Notes under the pieces: generated by a model
What the model was told of the DNA's origin: nothing
The model's database searches: none
What the model saw: the letters and a program-made list of their open reading frames with translations, nothing else
NCBI RefSeq assembly: GCF_003201775.1
Contig: NZ_QJJZ01000018.1
Coordinates: 1-64,000 of the forward strand
Reading direction: 5' to 3'
From: Arenibacter sp. ARW7G5Y1
Lineage (GTDB): Bacteria; Bacteroidota; Bacteroidia; Flavobacteriales; Flavobacteriaceae
DNA: 64,000 nucleotides
Shown here: positions 45,693 to 54,059 of the stretch, piece after piece
Layout of the letters: the number at the start of each line of letters is the position of its first letter
Position numbering within the stretch: position 1 is the stretch's first letter
Program-made: the position numbers and the translations under genes

Positions 45693-45980
45693 ATGGCAGC
45701 AACGATCATTACCACAGAAGATTTATTGGAATTTAAACAGGAACTTCTCGAAGAGATCCGGGAAATGTTCAATGAAAATCGGGCCCAGATCATAAAAAAG
45801 GAGTGGCTAAAAAGTACCCAGGTCATGGATATGCTCAATATCAGCCCGGGGACCTTGCAGAAATTTAGGCACAACGGCACCCTGTCCTATACCAAAATAG
45901 GAGGGCTCATTTTTTACGAGGCCGATCAAATCGAGAAGATTCTTTTGGATAACCTGGTCACCAATTCAAAAGGCAAGTAA
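45693..45980 (+). CDS. Helix-turn-helix protein (excisionase/HTH_17-like)
   Basis: A 95-residue protein (ATG at 45693; a longer start at 45663 is possible). The N-terminal half is a charged helix (DLLEFKQELLEEIREMFNE). The C-terminal half is a MerR-like winged helix, KSTQVMDMLNISPGTLQKFRHNGTLSYTKIGG. Such proteins act as excisionases or replication accessory factors on Bacteroidota conjugative elements. Its stop overlaps the start of the next gene. Confidence 0.8.
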   Translation: MAATIITTEDLLEFKQELLEEIREMFNENRAQIIKKEWLKSTQVMDMLNISPGTLQKFRHNGTLSYTKIGGLIFYEADQIEKILLDNLVTNSKGK

Positions 45981-46654
45981 TGAACTATATAAAGCACCTT
46001 AATGGGGTATTTCGGCAATTCTCTAAAGATTCAAGGCTCAATCCCTCACATGTGAGCCTCTACATGGCACTGTTCCAATGTTGGAACCAGAACAGGTTTC
46101 CCGAGAGTTTTCAAGTGGATCGGGAGGAGACCATGACCCATGCCAAAATAGGATCCAGGACCACCTACCACCGTTGCCTGAACAATTTGAACGATTGGGG
46201 CTACATCTCCTATCTGCCCTCCCACAGCCGGTTCAAGGGAAGCCGTATTATGATGCCCATTTTTGGGACAACTGCTGGACAACTCCTGGACAACCCCGAA
46301 ACTAGTGTTGGACCAGCGGTGGTACCATATATAAACATTAACAAACATAATAAAACATTAAATAAACTCTCTAGAGAGAGCAAGCCAAAAAATGAACATG
46401 ATGTTGTTGAGTTTTTTAAACTGAACAAGTGGCCGCTTAGCGAGGGGGTAAAATTTTACAATCACTATCAGGGGGTAGGATGGAAGGTAGGTGGAAAGTG
46501 CATGATAGAGGACTGGATGGCCACGGCGAGAAATTGGATGCTCCGGGCCAGGGAATTGAAAAAGGAAAGTGCTCTTGTTGGAAGGTCCAACAAAAAGCTG
46601 ACTGCAGATTATCTGGATATCGAAACAAATAAAAATTATGGGGAACCCTTGTGA
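45980..46654 (+). CDS. DnaD-like/replication-associated protein
   Basis: A 224-residue protein with an N-terminal winged-helix-like segment (LNPSHVSLYMALFQCWNQNRFPE, KIGSRTTYHRCLNNLNDWGYI) and a C-terminal DnaD-like piece (VEFFKLNKWPLSEGVKFYNHYQGVGWKVG, IEDWMATARNW). This layout is typical of mobile-element proteins that load a helicase, and the next gene is a DnaC-like ATPase overlapping its end by 17 bases. Direct role in element replication is inference. Confidence 0.75.
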   Translation: MNYIKHLNGVFRQFSKDSRLNPSHVSLYMALFQCWNQNRFPESFQVDREETMTHAKIGSRTTYHRCLNNLNDWGYISYLPSHSRFKGSRIMMPIFGTTAGQLLDNPETSVGPAVVPYININKHNKTLNKLSRESKPKNEHDVVEFFKLNKWPLSEGVKFYNHYQGVGWKVGGKCMIEDWMATARNWMLRARELKKESALVGRSNKKLTADYLDIETNKNYGEPL

Positions 46655-47321
46655 TAAAATGCAAAATCTACGGCCACATATTTTGGTGGAAGGAGGCATT
46701 GAATACTGCCTGGGAAATTTTGACGGAAAACGTATCGATTACGACTTTTCCAAAGTGCTCCTCTATCTGGAAGCCAAGGGTCGGTCCCTCTTCGGGGAAG
46801 GTTTTAAGGTCCGCGCAGAGGACAGGGGTACTTTCCTAAAGCTTTGCAGCTATATGGTCAAGGATTTCGAGAGTTGTCGGCAAATGGAAATGGATACGGC
46901 CAAAGGTATATTGTTGACAGGGCCGGTGGGTTGTGGCAAAACGAGCATGATGAAGTTGATTCGGCACCTTGTCCCCCATAAAAGGACCTACGATATAATT
47001 CCTGCCCGGAATATCACCTTTGCCTTTAACCACATTGGATACAAGATCATAGAGGATTACGGGAACGGCCGGTCCTACTGTTTTGACGATCTGGGGGTGG
47101 AACCCATGGGCAGATACTATGGGGACGATTGCAATGTCATGGGGGAGGTATTGGTCTCCCGCCATGAACTCTACCAGCAATCCAAGATCCCTACCCACAT
47201 AACCACCAATCTCAATGCCGAGGAATTGGAGGAGCGATACGGAAAACGCGTCCGTAGCCGTATGCGCCAAATGTTCAATCTGATCTCATTTGACAAGCAC
47301 ACCAAGGATAAACGAATCTAA
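46638..47321 (+). CDS. DnaC/IstB-like ATPase
   Basis: A 227-residue AAA+ ATPase. Walker A is GPVGCGKTS (about 95-103), Walker B is YCFDDLGVE (about 150-158), sensor 1 is THITTNL (about 187-193), and an arginine-rich tail follows (YGKRVRSRMRQMF). It resembles helicase loaders, here with a short N-terminal region. Overlap with the upstream DnaD-like gene supports a loader pair for element replication or transfer. Confidence 0.85.
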   Translation: MGNPCDKMQNLRPHILVEGGIEYCLGNFDGKRIDYDFSKVLLYLEAKGRSLFGEGFKVRAEDRGTFLKLCSYMVKDFESCRQMEMDTAKGILLTGPVGCGKTSMMKLIRHLVPHKRTYDIIPARNITFAFNHIGYKIIEDYGNGRSYCFDDLGVEPMGRYYGDDCNVMGEVLVSRHELYQQSKIPTHITTNLNAEELEERYGKRVRSRMRQMFNLISFDKHTKDKRI

Positions 47322-47332
47322 AATCGACCAAT

Positions 47333-48445
47333 ATGAAAATCGCAACCTTCAACATCGAAAATGTATATCATCGGGACAAAAGCCTTATGCGGCCCAAGCT
47401 GAAGAAATGTGTTTCCGATTGGGTATCGGAACTCGACAACCTAATGCACAGAATCCAAAAAAATACAAATGATATTGACCGTATCAGGGAACTCACTTTT
47501 TTGTTGGGGTTTGACAAGACCGACAATCGGCCCTATGGGGTACTGCGAAAAAGACAAGGGGAACTCTTTCTGAAACCACATGGATCTGCACATGAGCCCA
47601 AAGCCTCCCGATTGACTGATTGGAATGGATGGGTGGCCCTGCAGACCGTGGCCATTCCCTTTAATGCGACCCTCAACAAGGCCAGGCTCATTGCAGATAC
47701 GGATGCGGATGTCCTTGTCCTCCAAGAAGTCGAGGATAGGGCCTCATTGATGGATTTTAACCATGGACTCTTAAGGGAGTTCAATGTGGAACCCTACGAA
47801 CAGGTCCTACATTTGGAGGGTAACGATGGCCGTGGACGGGGGATGGCGATCATGGCGAAAAACGGTTACCGATTGGATACCTTAAAAAGCCATGGTTTGG
47901 AACGGACCCAGGACCAAGAACCTATATTTGAAGTCGATTGTCTGGAGTATACCATTACTACCCCGGAAGGCCGATCGGTTCATATCATTTCCGCACAGTT
48001 TTCATTGGACAAGGACACCAAAAGAAAAGTTCAGGTACAGAAGGTAGCCGATATCTATGATCTAATGAAAGACTCGGGAAAGGAATTGGTCCTGTTATGC
48101 GGGACCTTGAACGATGTGTCCTATAGCGATTGCCTGAGCCCCCTACTTCGTGAGACCGATCTATCGGATGTGTCCAGACATCCTAGTTGCAGAGTGGAAA
48201 AGGATTTAGGTAGGGCTAGTGGATATTTTAGATTGGGTGCCTATCGCATGGGAGTGAATATTAGGCAAAAGGATTATATGCTTCTTTCCCCGGAAATGAA
48301 GGGGAAGCTTGCTTCTTGCGGGCTTGACCGTAAAGGGATGTGGCCTGATGGCAATTCGGGATGGGAAACCTACCCAAACTTGAAAAGTAGGATCCATGCG
48401 GCCAGTTCACATCCTTTGATCTGGGGAGAGTTCAAGAATATTTGA
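47333..48445 (+). CDS. Endonuclease/exonuclease/phosphatase-fold protein with lost catalytic residues
   Basis: A 370-residue member of the EEP fold. FNIENVY at the N-terminus and DVLVLQEVED near 126 (with the metal-binding Glu) fit. The usual GDFND motif reads GTLND (about 257-261) and the final SDHP reads SSHP (near 362), so two acidic catalytic positions are replaced, and the central NHFKS region reads SAQFS. It is therefore probably not an active nuclease or phosphatase, unless metal ligands come from elsewhere. It starts 11 bp after the ATPase gene and reads with the element's replication genes. Confidence 0.75.
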   Translation: MKIATFNIENVYHRDKSLMRPKLKKCVSDWVSELDNLMHRIQKNTNDIDRIRELTFLLGFDKTDNRPYGVLRKRQGELFLKPHGSAHEPKASRLTDWNGWVALQTVAIPFNATLNKARLIADTDADVLVLQEVEDRASLMDFNHGLLREFNVEPYEQVLHLEGNDGRGRGMAIMAKNGYRLDTLKSHGLERTQDQEPIFEVDCLEYTITTPEGRSVHIISAQFSLDKDTKRKVQVQKVADIYDLMKDSGKELVLLCGTLNDVSYSDCLSPLLRETDLSDVSRHPSCRVEKDLGRASGYFRLGAYRMGVNIRQKDYMLLSPEMKGKLASCGLDRKGMWPDGNSGWETYPNLKSRIHAASSHPLIWGEFKNI

Positions 48446-48917
48446 ACAAAGCGGATGGCTTTTGATCCCAGAGTTTACCTAGTTCAAGGTATTGGTGCCT
48501 GCCACCCTCAGCACATTGCCACTACATTCCATTTCGGGCAATAAGCCTCAGGGGGGTCTTGGACACGAGCAAGGGTTTTACGGTCCATCCTGCACACCTT
48601 CGGCTCCGCTACCCATAAAACCCTTGCTCAAGTCCGCCTGGCCGACTGCCAGATTGGATTCCATTTATGCATTTTGTGCCGTTACAAAGGCGATGGAATT
48701 CTTTCATGGGCAGTTTTCGAACTACCGTCATTCGAACCCTCGGACCTTTTTTGGATGGCGAAAAAACAACATTCCCCCTTGTCCGACGGCATAAACCAGT
48801 CACACCCATGGCGCGATCTTATTTATACGTCTTTCCAAGTTCGAATGTTGTGTTGGGTTTTGCATCAAAAAAGGTAACGTGAGAGCTCTATGGGAAGTAA
48901 GTCAAAAACAGCAAATC
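48446..48917. other. Non-coding region with a long imperfect palindrome
   Basis: No gene supported. Main structure is the 48561-48635 inverted repeat. The rest (48640-48890) has two TTCGAA-type pieces at about 48718 and 48732 and low-complexity T/A, nothing assignable. Confidence 0.4.
48561..48635. repeat. Long inverted repeat (possible ssDNA origin or structured RNA)
   Basis: GGAC-ac-GAGCAAGGGTTTTA (48561-48580) pairs with TAAAACCCTTGCTC-aa-GTCC (48616-48635): 18 pairs interrupted by one 2-base mismatch, loop of 35 bases containing a GGCTCCGCTACC segment. It lies between the EEP-fold gene and ssb in the element backbone. A stem this long suits a single-strand replication origin, a transfer-related site or a stable RNA. 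Confidence 0.55.
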
Positions 48918-49049
48918 ATGAAATCGAATCCAAAACCTAAAAATGAAACGGCACAAAAGTATCAAAAAGGCCTGCCTAACGCAGGCAAGGAAAACGTTCG
49001 AGATATAATAAGTAAATCATTTAAATCCATTATTAACCGTCCACTGTGA
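48918..49049 (+). CDS. Possible small basic protein upstream of ssb
   Basis: A 43-codon frame, MKSNPKPKNETAQKYQKG then PNAGKENVRDIISKSFKSII, ending TGA at 49047. Lysine-rich with a helical tail. It ends 24 bp before ssb in the same direction, and the hairpin 49039-49056 overlaps its stop. Composition looks coding, but conservation cannot be tested here. Confidence 0.4.
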   Translation: MKSNPKPKNETAQKYQKGLPNAGKENVRDIISKSFKSIINRPL

Positions 49050-49056
49050 GGTGGAC
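49039..49056 (+). terminator. Hairpin overlapping the small-ORF stop
   Basis: A perfect 6-bp stem GTCCAC / GTGGAC, 6-base loop, followed by ATAATCTTTTT, 17 bp before the ssb start. It could attenuate read-through into ssb or hide its leader. Confidence 0.4.
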
Positions 49057-49072
49057 ATAATCTTTTTCAATT

Positions 49073-49411
49073 ATGAGCAAATTCAGAAACCATGTACAGT
49101 TGATCGGGAACATCGGGGACGACCCGACGATTACGAATCTTGAAAGTGGCAAAAAAGTGGCCAAATTTCAATTGGCGACCAATGAGCGCTACAAAAACGC
49201 CAATGGGGAGAAAGTCCAGAATACGGACTGGCATACCATTGTGGCCTGGGGCAAAACCGCTGAAATCGTTGAGAAGTATGCCATTAAGGGCAAAGAAGTT
49301 GGGGTCTCAGGGAAATTGAAGACCCGAAACTATGAAACCAAAGAGGGTAGCACGCGCTATGTGACCGAAGTGGTCGTGGATGAAATCCTGTTGCTTGGAA
49401 GCAGTTCCTAA
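49073..49411 (+). CDS. ssb: Single-stranded DNA-binding protein
   Basis: A 112-residue SSB consisting of one OB fold (RNHVQLIGNIGDDPTI, KVAKFQLATNERYKN, DWHTIVAWGKTAEIVEKY, YVTEVVVDEILLL). The usual acidic C-terminal tail is absent; it ends LLGSSS. It coats single-stranded DNA made during transfer or replication of the element. A short form like this is common on plasmids and conjugative elements. Confidence 0.95.
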   Translation: MSKFRNHVQLIGNIGDDPTITNLESGKKVAKFQLATNERYKNANGEKVQNTDWHTIVAWGKTAEIVEKYAIKGKEVGVSGKLKTRNYETKEGSTRYVTEVVVDEILLLGSSS

Positions 49412-49443
49412 ATGGATATCATTTCAGGATGCAGTAGATAAAC

Positions 49444-49475
49444 AAAGGGGGCGTTCCCGAAATTAAACGCCCCCT
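49444..49475 (+). terminator. Hairpin after ssb
   Basis: AAGGGGGCGTT / AACGCCCCCTT, 11-bp perfect stem, 10-base loop, 33 bp after the ssb stop. No T run follows. Confidence 0.6.
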
Positions 49476-49496
49476 TATAGATTAATACTAACTCAT

Positions 49497-49877
49497 ATGA
49501 ACTTCAAAACTAGACAAATAAAGGAACGGATACAACATTTTAACGGTTCGTTAGTACTTTATCAAATCCCAATTATCGGGACTAAATTTACGGAAGGCAT
49601 AAAGTACCTTACCGAGGCCGGAGAGTGTTATTGGTTGGTGACGGATACTTCCGTTATCGCCAAAAGTTTGATGGGCAAAAGTCGATTCATTAGCATCGAT
49701 TTTAAAAAATTTACCCAAGAGGAAATGACCATTATGGGATATGAGGCCAAAATTGATTACATTGATGGCAATGGGCTGATCTTTGAGACCCAAAAATATC
49801 ATTTGACCGACTTCCCCTTGGACGAGATCAGATTGTTCTTTGTGGACGACACCCTGATGCTCCCTAGTGAATATTAA
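49497..49877 (+). CDS. DUF6876 protein
   Basis: A 126-residue protein matching the DUF6876 pattern (YLTEAGECYWLVTDTSVIAKSL and LDEIRLFFVDDTLMLPSEY). Function unknown; homologues are typical passengers of Bacteroidota conjugative elements and plasmids. A terminator follows it, and ssb lies just upstream. Confidence 0.75.
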   Translation: MNFKTRQIKERIQHFNGSLVLYQIPIIGTKFTEGIKYLTEAGECYWLVTDTSVIAKSLMGKSRFISIDFKKFTQEEMTIMGYEAKIDYIDGNGLIFETQKYHLTDFPLDEIRLFFVDDTLMLPSEY

Positions 49878-49888
49878 ATTGAATGAAG

Positions 49889-49917
49889 GGCGGACCGATG
49901 CTGGTACCGCCTTTTTT
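49889..49917 (+). terminator. Terminator after the DUF6876 gene
   Basis: GGCGG-ACC / GGT-A-CCGCC stem with one bulge and TTTTTT, 12 bp after the stop. Confidence 0.8.
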
Positions 49918-50057
49918 ATTAGTTGCTTTTTCATTATCCCGATCATTTTTCCAAATCCATTGGAAATTCCTCAAAATTTGACTTTAAAATCTCTTAAAAT
50001 TTTTTATCACTTACCAGTTTGTTGCCCATCAGACTACATTGGGCTTTAAGACGGAAA

Positions 50058-50240
50058 TTTTTCGCCGGCGCGAAAAAAGGAATAGCAAGAGGGTAACGCG
50101 CTGAAGCGACGTTACAACATGTCTTTCTTTGAAATGCCTTTGTTTATAGGCCTTTGCCGAGTTTGTTTTTTTAGGTGCAAAATGCTATTGGGTCAAATCC
50201 GGCCATAGACCCCCAAAACATTAACAAAATATGACCCAAT
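50058..50240. other. Candidate origin of transfer (oriT)
   Basis: A non-coding stretch directly upstream of the mobilisation genes contains three inverted repeats: TTTTTCGC / GCGAAAAA at 50058-50077, GTAACGCGC / GCG-a-CGTTAC at 50093-50115, and ATTGGGTCA / TGACCCAAT at 50187-50240. In related Bacteroides elements oriT lies just upstream of the btgA/bfmA-type gene, which is the position here (50256). The nick site cannot be fixed by eye. Confidence 0.55.
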
Positions 50241-50255
50241 GCTGATTTTTAAAGG

Positions 50256-50810
50256 ATGGACCATTTTTATACGATACGATTTAGAAGGAATACCGCCCAG
50301 CGGTTCAAACGCTTTTCGAAGAAAGTTGCCACTTCCTATTCGGAGGCGATGGACATGATCATCGATTTTTTTGAGTGGCACGGTTTTCTGCCTTCGGACA
50401 AATTTGAAAAGAGTGTTGGCAAGGAAGTCCTAAAGAATAGAAAAAGGACGGAAGCAGCAATTGCAATTATCCGGGAAATTGAAAAGAGCCAGACCAAGCC
50501 TACTACCGCCATGCTGGAACTTTTGTTCGAACACTCGCCCCAAAAGAGACAGGGACAGCCCCCTTTGCTTATTGATGGAAAGGGTCCCGACCCTGAAAGG
50601 GATAGGTTCTTTAAAAAGGTGGAGGAGGCCATTGCCATGGAAAAGGATTTCACGAATCTTAAACGGGATTTTGGAGAATTAAGAACCGATTTTTTAAACG
50701 TATTGAACAGGGTGGAATTGGTGAAGATTAACTTCGGAAAGCCAAGATTACAATTGGATATGGCCCCAGAGGATTTCCAAAAACTGAAGATCAGAATAGA
50801 AAAGCAATAG
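50256..50810 (+). CDS. Mobilisation accessory protein (BfmA/BtgA family)
   Basis: A 184-residue relaxosome protein. The N-terminal part (IRFRRNTAQRFKRFSKKVATSYSEAMDMII) looks like a ribbon-helix-helix or arm-type DNA-binding fold. A charged helix and coil follow to the end. Partners of this type bind oriT and help the relaxase. Its stop is 4 bp before the relaxase start. Confidence 0.8.
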   Translation: MDHFYTIRFRRNTAQRFKRFSKKVATSYSEAMDMIIDFFEWHGFLPSDKFEKSVGKEVLKNRKRTEAAIAIIREIEKSQTKPTTAMLELLFEHSPQKRQGQPPLLIDGKGPDPERDRFFKKVEEAIAMEKDFTNLKRDFGELRTDFLNVLNRVELVKINFGKPRLQLDMAPEDFQKLKIRIEKQ

Positions 50811-50814
50811 GACC

Positions 50815-51840
50815 ATGTATATCAGTATCACCAAACAACATCTGGATACCACATTTTCGCAAAGCTGCTCGGATTTTGTGGCCTATCTGGAAAAAGAGAA
50901 CGAAGGAAAACAGCCCGAACTGCAGGAACATTTTTTTGATCAGCACAACGACCGGATCGCCCCCGAAAAGGTCATCAAAGAAATTGATGGGAACACTGCC
51001 AAATTGAAAAAGCGGGAACCCAAATTCTTTGCCCTGACCATCAACCCCAGTCAGCGGGAATTGAAGCATATAAACAATGATCCAAATCTTTTAAAACAAT
51101 ATGTTCGCGAGGTCATGAAGGATTACGCGGCTTCCTTCCATCGTGATATCCCGGTGTCCGTGGACAGTATCAAATACTATGCGAAGTTAGAATATGAACG
51201 CATCTTTAAAGGATTTGACAGGGAGGTGAAAGAGAACCAGGAATACAGGGCCAAGATCGTAAAATTGGAAAATGAAATCCGTAAGGTGGAACGTGGGGAG
51301 GGTTCCGGAAATGTAAAGATGATGAGGAAGGAAATTGCTAGGCTCCATACCCAAATCCCACACCGCATTGATGGACAGGTGGTGGCACAAGGGATGAAAA
51401 AGCCAGGATTGCAGACCCATATCCATATTATCGTGAGTAGAAAGGATGTTACCAATAGATATAGTCTTTCCCCTGGCAGCAAATACAGGGAGTCCGAATC
51501 GACCCTGAATGGGAGGACGGTAAAGCGGGGATTCAATCGGGACCAATTTTATGAAAAGGCAGAAAAAAGGTTCGATACCCTATTTAAATACCAACGAAAC
51601 TACGTGGAATCCTATAGTGCGCGTAAGGCCTTTGTCCAGGATCCCAAAATTTATTTTGCACATCTACTGGGATTGCCTACCAACGAAAGGAGCGCGGCCC
51701 TTAAACTAATGGGTGCCGCCGGGGTGCATGTTCCCATACTAAATATTCCCGCGAACAAGGTGGAGGCTGCCCTGCAGGCGATTAAACAATTTAAGAAGGC
51801 CATCGATATTGCCAGATCTTCCAGTTCCATCGGTATTTAG
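50815..51840 (+). CDS. MobB-type relaxase
   Basis: A 341-residue relaxase of the BtgB/BfmB group. It contains the metal-binding His cluster in THIHIIVSRKD (about 200-210) and a tyrosine-rich N-terminal stretch. It would nick oriT and stay attached to the transferred strand. It lies between the accessory gene (4 bp) and the coupling protein gene (41 bp). Confidence 0.88.
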   Translation: MYISITKQHLDTTFSQSCSDFVAYLEKENEGKQPELQEHFFDQHNDRIAPEKVIKEIDGNTAKLKKREPKFFALTINPSQRELKHINNDPNLLKQYVREVMKDYAASFHRDIPVSVDSIKYYAKLEYERIFKGFDREVKENQEYRAKIVKLENEIRKVERGEGSGNVKMMRKEIARLHTQIPHRIDGQVVAQGMKKPGLQTHIHIIVSRKDVTNRYSLSPGSKYRESESTLNGRTVKRGFNRDQFYEKAEKRFDTLFKYQRNYVESYSARKAFVQDPKIYFAHLLGLPTNERSAALKLMGAAGVHVPILNIPANKVEAALQAIKQFKKAIDIARSSSSIGI

Positions 51841-51881
51841 GAATTCCAGAAAGTGATAGTGGTTCATATCAGTAATCCAAA

Positions 51882-53477
51882 TTGAAAGTTATGGTACTTA
51901 TTACATTAGGAATCTATGGGTTGGCGATGGCAGTGTTTTATCTGTCCTATGCGCACTATAAGTACGCCTTTGTCCAAAATGTCCTGCTCTTGATACTGTT
52001 GGGTGCAGTGCTCCACTTCCTGCTCGGTCGGCAGGTTTTTGCCATTGTCTTGTTGTGGTGGCTATTACCTTTTCAATTAATCAATCTTGGACTTTTTATA
52101 GGCTTCTATTATCACTTCGATATTAACCGAGAACCTGAAAAGTTTGGGGTCAGGTTCCCCTTGTTGAACGGTAATCTGGTGTTGAAAAACATTAGACGTG
52201 GGGTTTCGATCATCGGTTCGGCCGGAAGTGGAAAAACGGAAAGCGTGGTCTATAGTTTTCTAAGGCATTTTGGCCAACATCAGTTTTCCGGGGTTATCCA
52301 TGACTACAAGGATTTTGAACTTACGGAAATGGCCTATCCTCTTTTTGGCAAGGCCGATATTCCTTTTCATATTATCTCCTTTGATAATATCCATACCCGG
52401 GTGAATCCCATTGCGCCCAGGTACATGACGGACGAAGAAAGTGTGAATGAGGTTTCCAGAGTGCTTTTGGAAAACCTTTTGGAGCAACGGGAATCCATAG
52501 CTATGGGATCTTCCAAATTCTTTAACGATGCCGTGGAAGGGCTGTTGGGCGGGTTGATCTGGAAACTGAAAACGGACCATAAGGAGTATTGTACCCTGCC
52601 ACATCTTATTGCTACCTATCAGTATCTGGATACCCCGAGCCTGATACAATTTCTGAGTTCCGACTATACCTCCAAGGCCATGGCGGATGCCTTTATTTCC
52701 GGAAAGGATTCCGAACGCCAGACCGCCGGGGTGATGGGGACCCTGGCCAACGCCCTTAAAAAAATCAGTACCCAACGTATCTTTATGGCACTTTCGGCCG
52801 ATGAAGTGCCCTTGGACATCAATAACCCTGAACATCCATCCGTGGTTTCAATTGTGAACAATCCCAAATTTGAAACCGCCTATTCCCCTGTAATTGCCAC
52901 TATAATACATACCATTTCGAAACAAATGGGAATTCGGGGCCGACACCCGTCCTTTTTTCTTATGGAAGAGGCACCTACCATTCGCTTGCTCAATATGCAC
53001 CGCATTCCAGCGACCTTAAGAAGTTATGATATTGCCACCATATACGTGCTCCAGGACAAGGTCCAGAACGATATAATGTACGGTGATAAGGCCAGCAGGG
53101 CCATTTTGAGCAACCTGTCCTATCAGTTCTTTGGCAAGGCCAATGATCCCGATACGGCCCGATATTACGAACGCTTTTTTGAAATTGTAAAACGACCTAC
53201 CAAAAGTGTGAGCAAGGGGGAGAATACCCTGAATTTTGATACCCGTATTACTAAAGGGGAGCGGGAGGTAAGCAAGATCCGGGCGGAAGAATTCTTTAGG
53301 CTTAAGGAGGGAGAATTTATTGCCTTTGCGGATGGCAAGGATAAAAAAGTACGCTTTCCAAAGCCCGATATTGTCAAATGTCTACCAGACCCTAAATTCC
53401 GAATCGGGGATGGCGCTATAAAAGCAAACTTCGAGCAGATCCATTTGGACGTTAGGAAATTTTTGACTTTAAAATAG
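51882..53477 (+). CDS. Type IV coupling protein (VirD4/TraG-like)
   Basis: A 531-residue coupling ATPase, or 528 from the ATG at 51891 (51882 is a TTG). Two or three N-terminal membrane helices (about 5-80) come before Walker A GSAGSGKTE (about 110) and Walker B FFLMEEAPTI (about 365). A typical C-terminal motif, LSNLSYQFFGKANDPDTARYYERFF, is present. It would hand the relaxase-DNA complex to the secretion channel encoded by the tra operon. Confidence 0.92.
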   Translation: MKVMVLITLGIYGLAMAVFYLSYAHYKYAFVQNVLLLILLGAVLHFLLGRQVFAIVLLWWLLPFQLINLGLFIGFYYHFDINREPEKFGVRFPLLNGNLVLKNIRRGVSIIGSAGSGKTESVVYSFLRHFGQHQFSGVIHDYKDFELTEMAYPLFGKADIPFHIISFDNIHTRVNPIAPRYMTDEESVNEVSRVLLENLLEQRESIAMGSSKFFNDAVEGLLGGLIWKLKTDHKEYCTLPHLIATYQYLDTPSLIQFLSSDYTSKAMADAFISGKDSERQTAGVMGTLANALKKISTQRIFMALSADEVPLDINNPEHPSVVSIVNNPKFETAYSPVIATIIHTISKQMGIRGRHPSFFLMEEAPTIRLLNMHRIPATLRSYDIATIYVLQDKVQNDIMYGDKASRAILSNLSYQFFGKANDPDTARYYERFFEIVKRPTKSVSKGENTLNFDTRITKGEREVSKIRAEEFFRLKEGEFIAFADGKDKKVRFPKPDIVKCLPDPKFRIGDGAIKANFEQIHLDVRKFLTLK

Positions 53478-53658
53478 AAACTGCAGTTTCTTGATGACAA
53501 ATTGTAGTAAAGATAAAATGGGAGGCAGGACATTCTGGACAAAATGACTATAATATTTACTAATGCCAATGAGATCTTTAAATTTTCAACCTGTAATCGT
53601 GGTAGGGCTATAAAATTTATTAAAAATTGGAACGTTATTTGATTATAGTATACTGAGC

Positions 53659-53716
53659 TATAAGTTGTTAATGTACTAGCGATATTATAAGTTGTCAACA
53701 AAATTTAATACATTTG
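53659..53716 (+). promoter_or_regulatory. Toxin-antitoxin promoter with 27-bp-spaced direct repeats
   Basis: TATAAGTTGTTAA (53659-53671) and TATAAGTTGTCAA (53686-53698) lie one 27-bp step apart. TACATTTG (53709-53716) fits the -7 TAnnTTTG box and ends only four bases before the ATG at 53721, implying a leaderless or nearly leaderless message. The direct repeats are likely operator sites for autoregulation. Confidence 0.5.
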
Positions 53717-53720
53717 TATT

Positions 53721-54059
53721 ATGATAAGCCTCTTTAAAATATTAAAAGGTAATAAGTCAATAGGGCATAATCTTTCTGACATTTTTCCTCGTGAAATGTT
53801 TTGGGATATGAACATGGATGATTTGTCCTTGGAAAAGGATAGTGATTTTATTATCCAGAGGGTTTTATCTAGGAGCATGCACAACTCTGAGTATTTGGGG
53901 AAATTGGAAAAACTTTATTCCAATAGCGAAATTTGTGCGATTGCTTTACAAAGTTCAGAGATTCGAGGTAATGAGGATATTGAATTTATTGCCGAACGAT
54001 ATCAATTAAAACCTGAACAGTTCAAAAAATACATTTCCAACTTATCTTTGTATGCATAA
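53721..54059 (+). CDS. DUF6922-like antitoxin partner
   Basis: A 112-residue protein with the pattern LSDIFPREMFWDMNMDDLSLEKDSDFIIQRVLSRS, typical of DUF6922 proteins that precede AbiEii-type toxins in flavobacteria. It overlaps the nucleotidyltransferase start by 8 bases. No HTH is obvious in the sequence, but the antitoxin usually binds its own promoter. Confidence 0.75.
   Translation: MISLFKILKGNKSIGHNLSDIFPREMFWDMNMDDLSLEKDSDFIIQRVLSRSMHNSEYLGKLEKLYSNSEICAIALQSSEIRGNEDIEFIAERYQLKPEQFKKYISNLSLYA

Noticed and set aside
48715-48745. TTCGAAC pieces resembling a tRNA T-loop
   Set aside because: No T-stem, acceptor or anticodon arms around them.
52260-52835. 191-codon minus-strand frame inside the coupling-protein gene
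   Set aside because: Lies antisense to a clear VirD4-type ATPase and its translation has no domain-like features.
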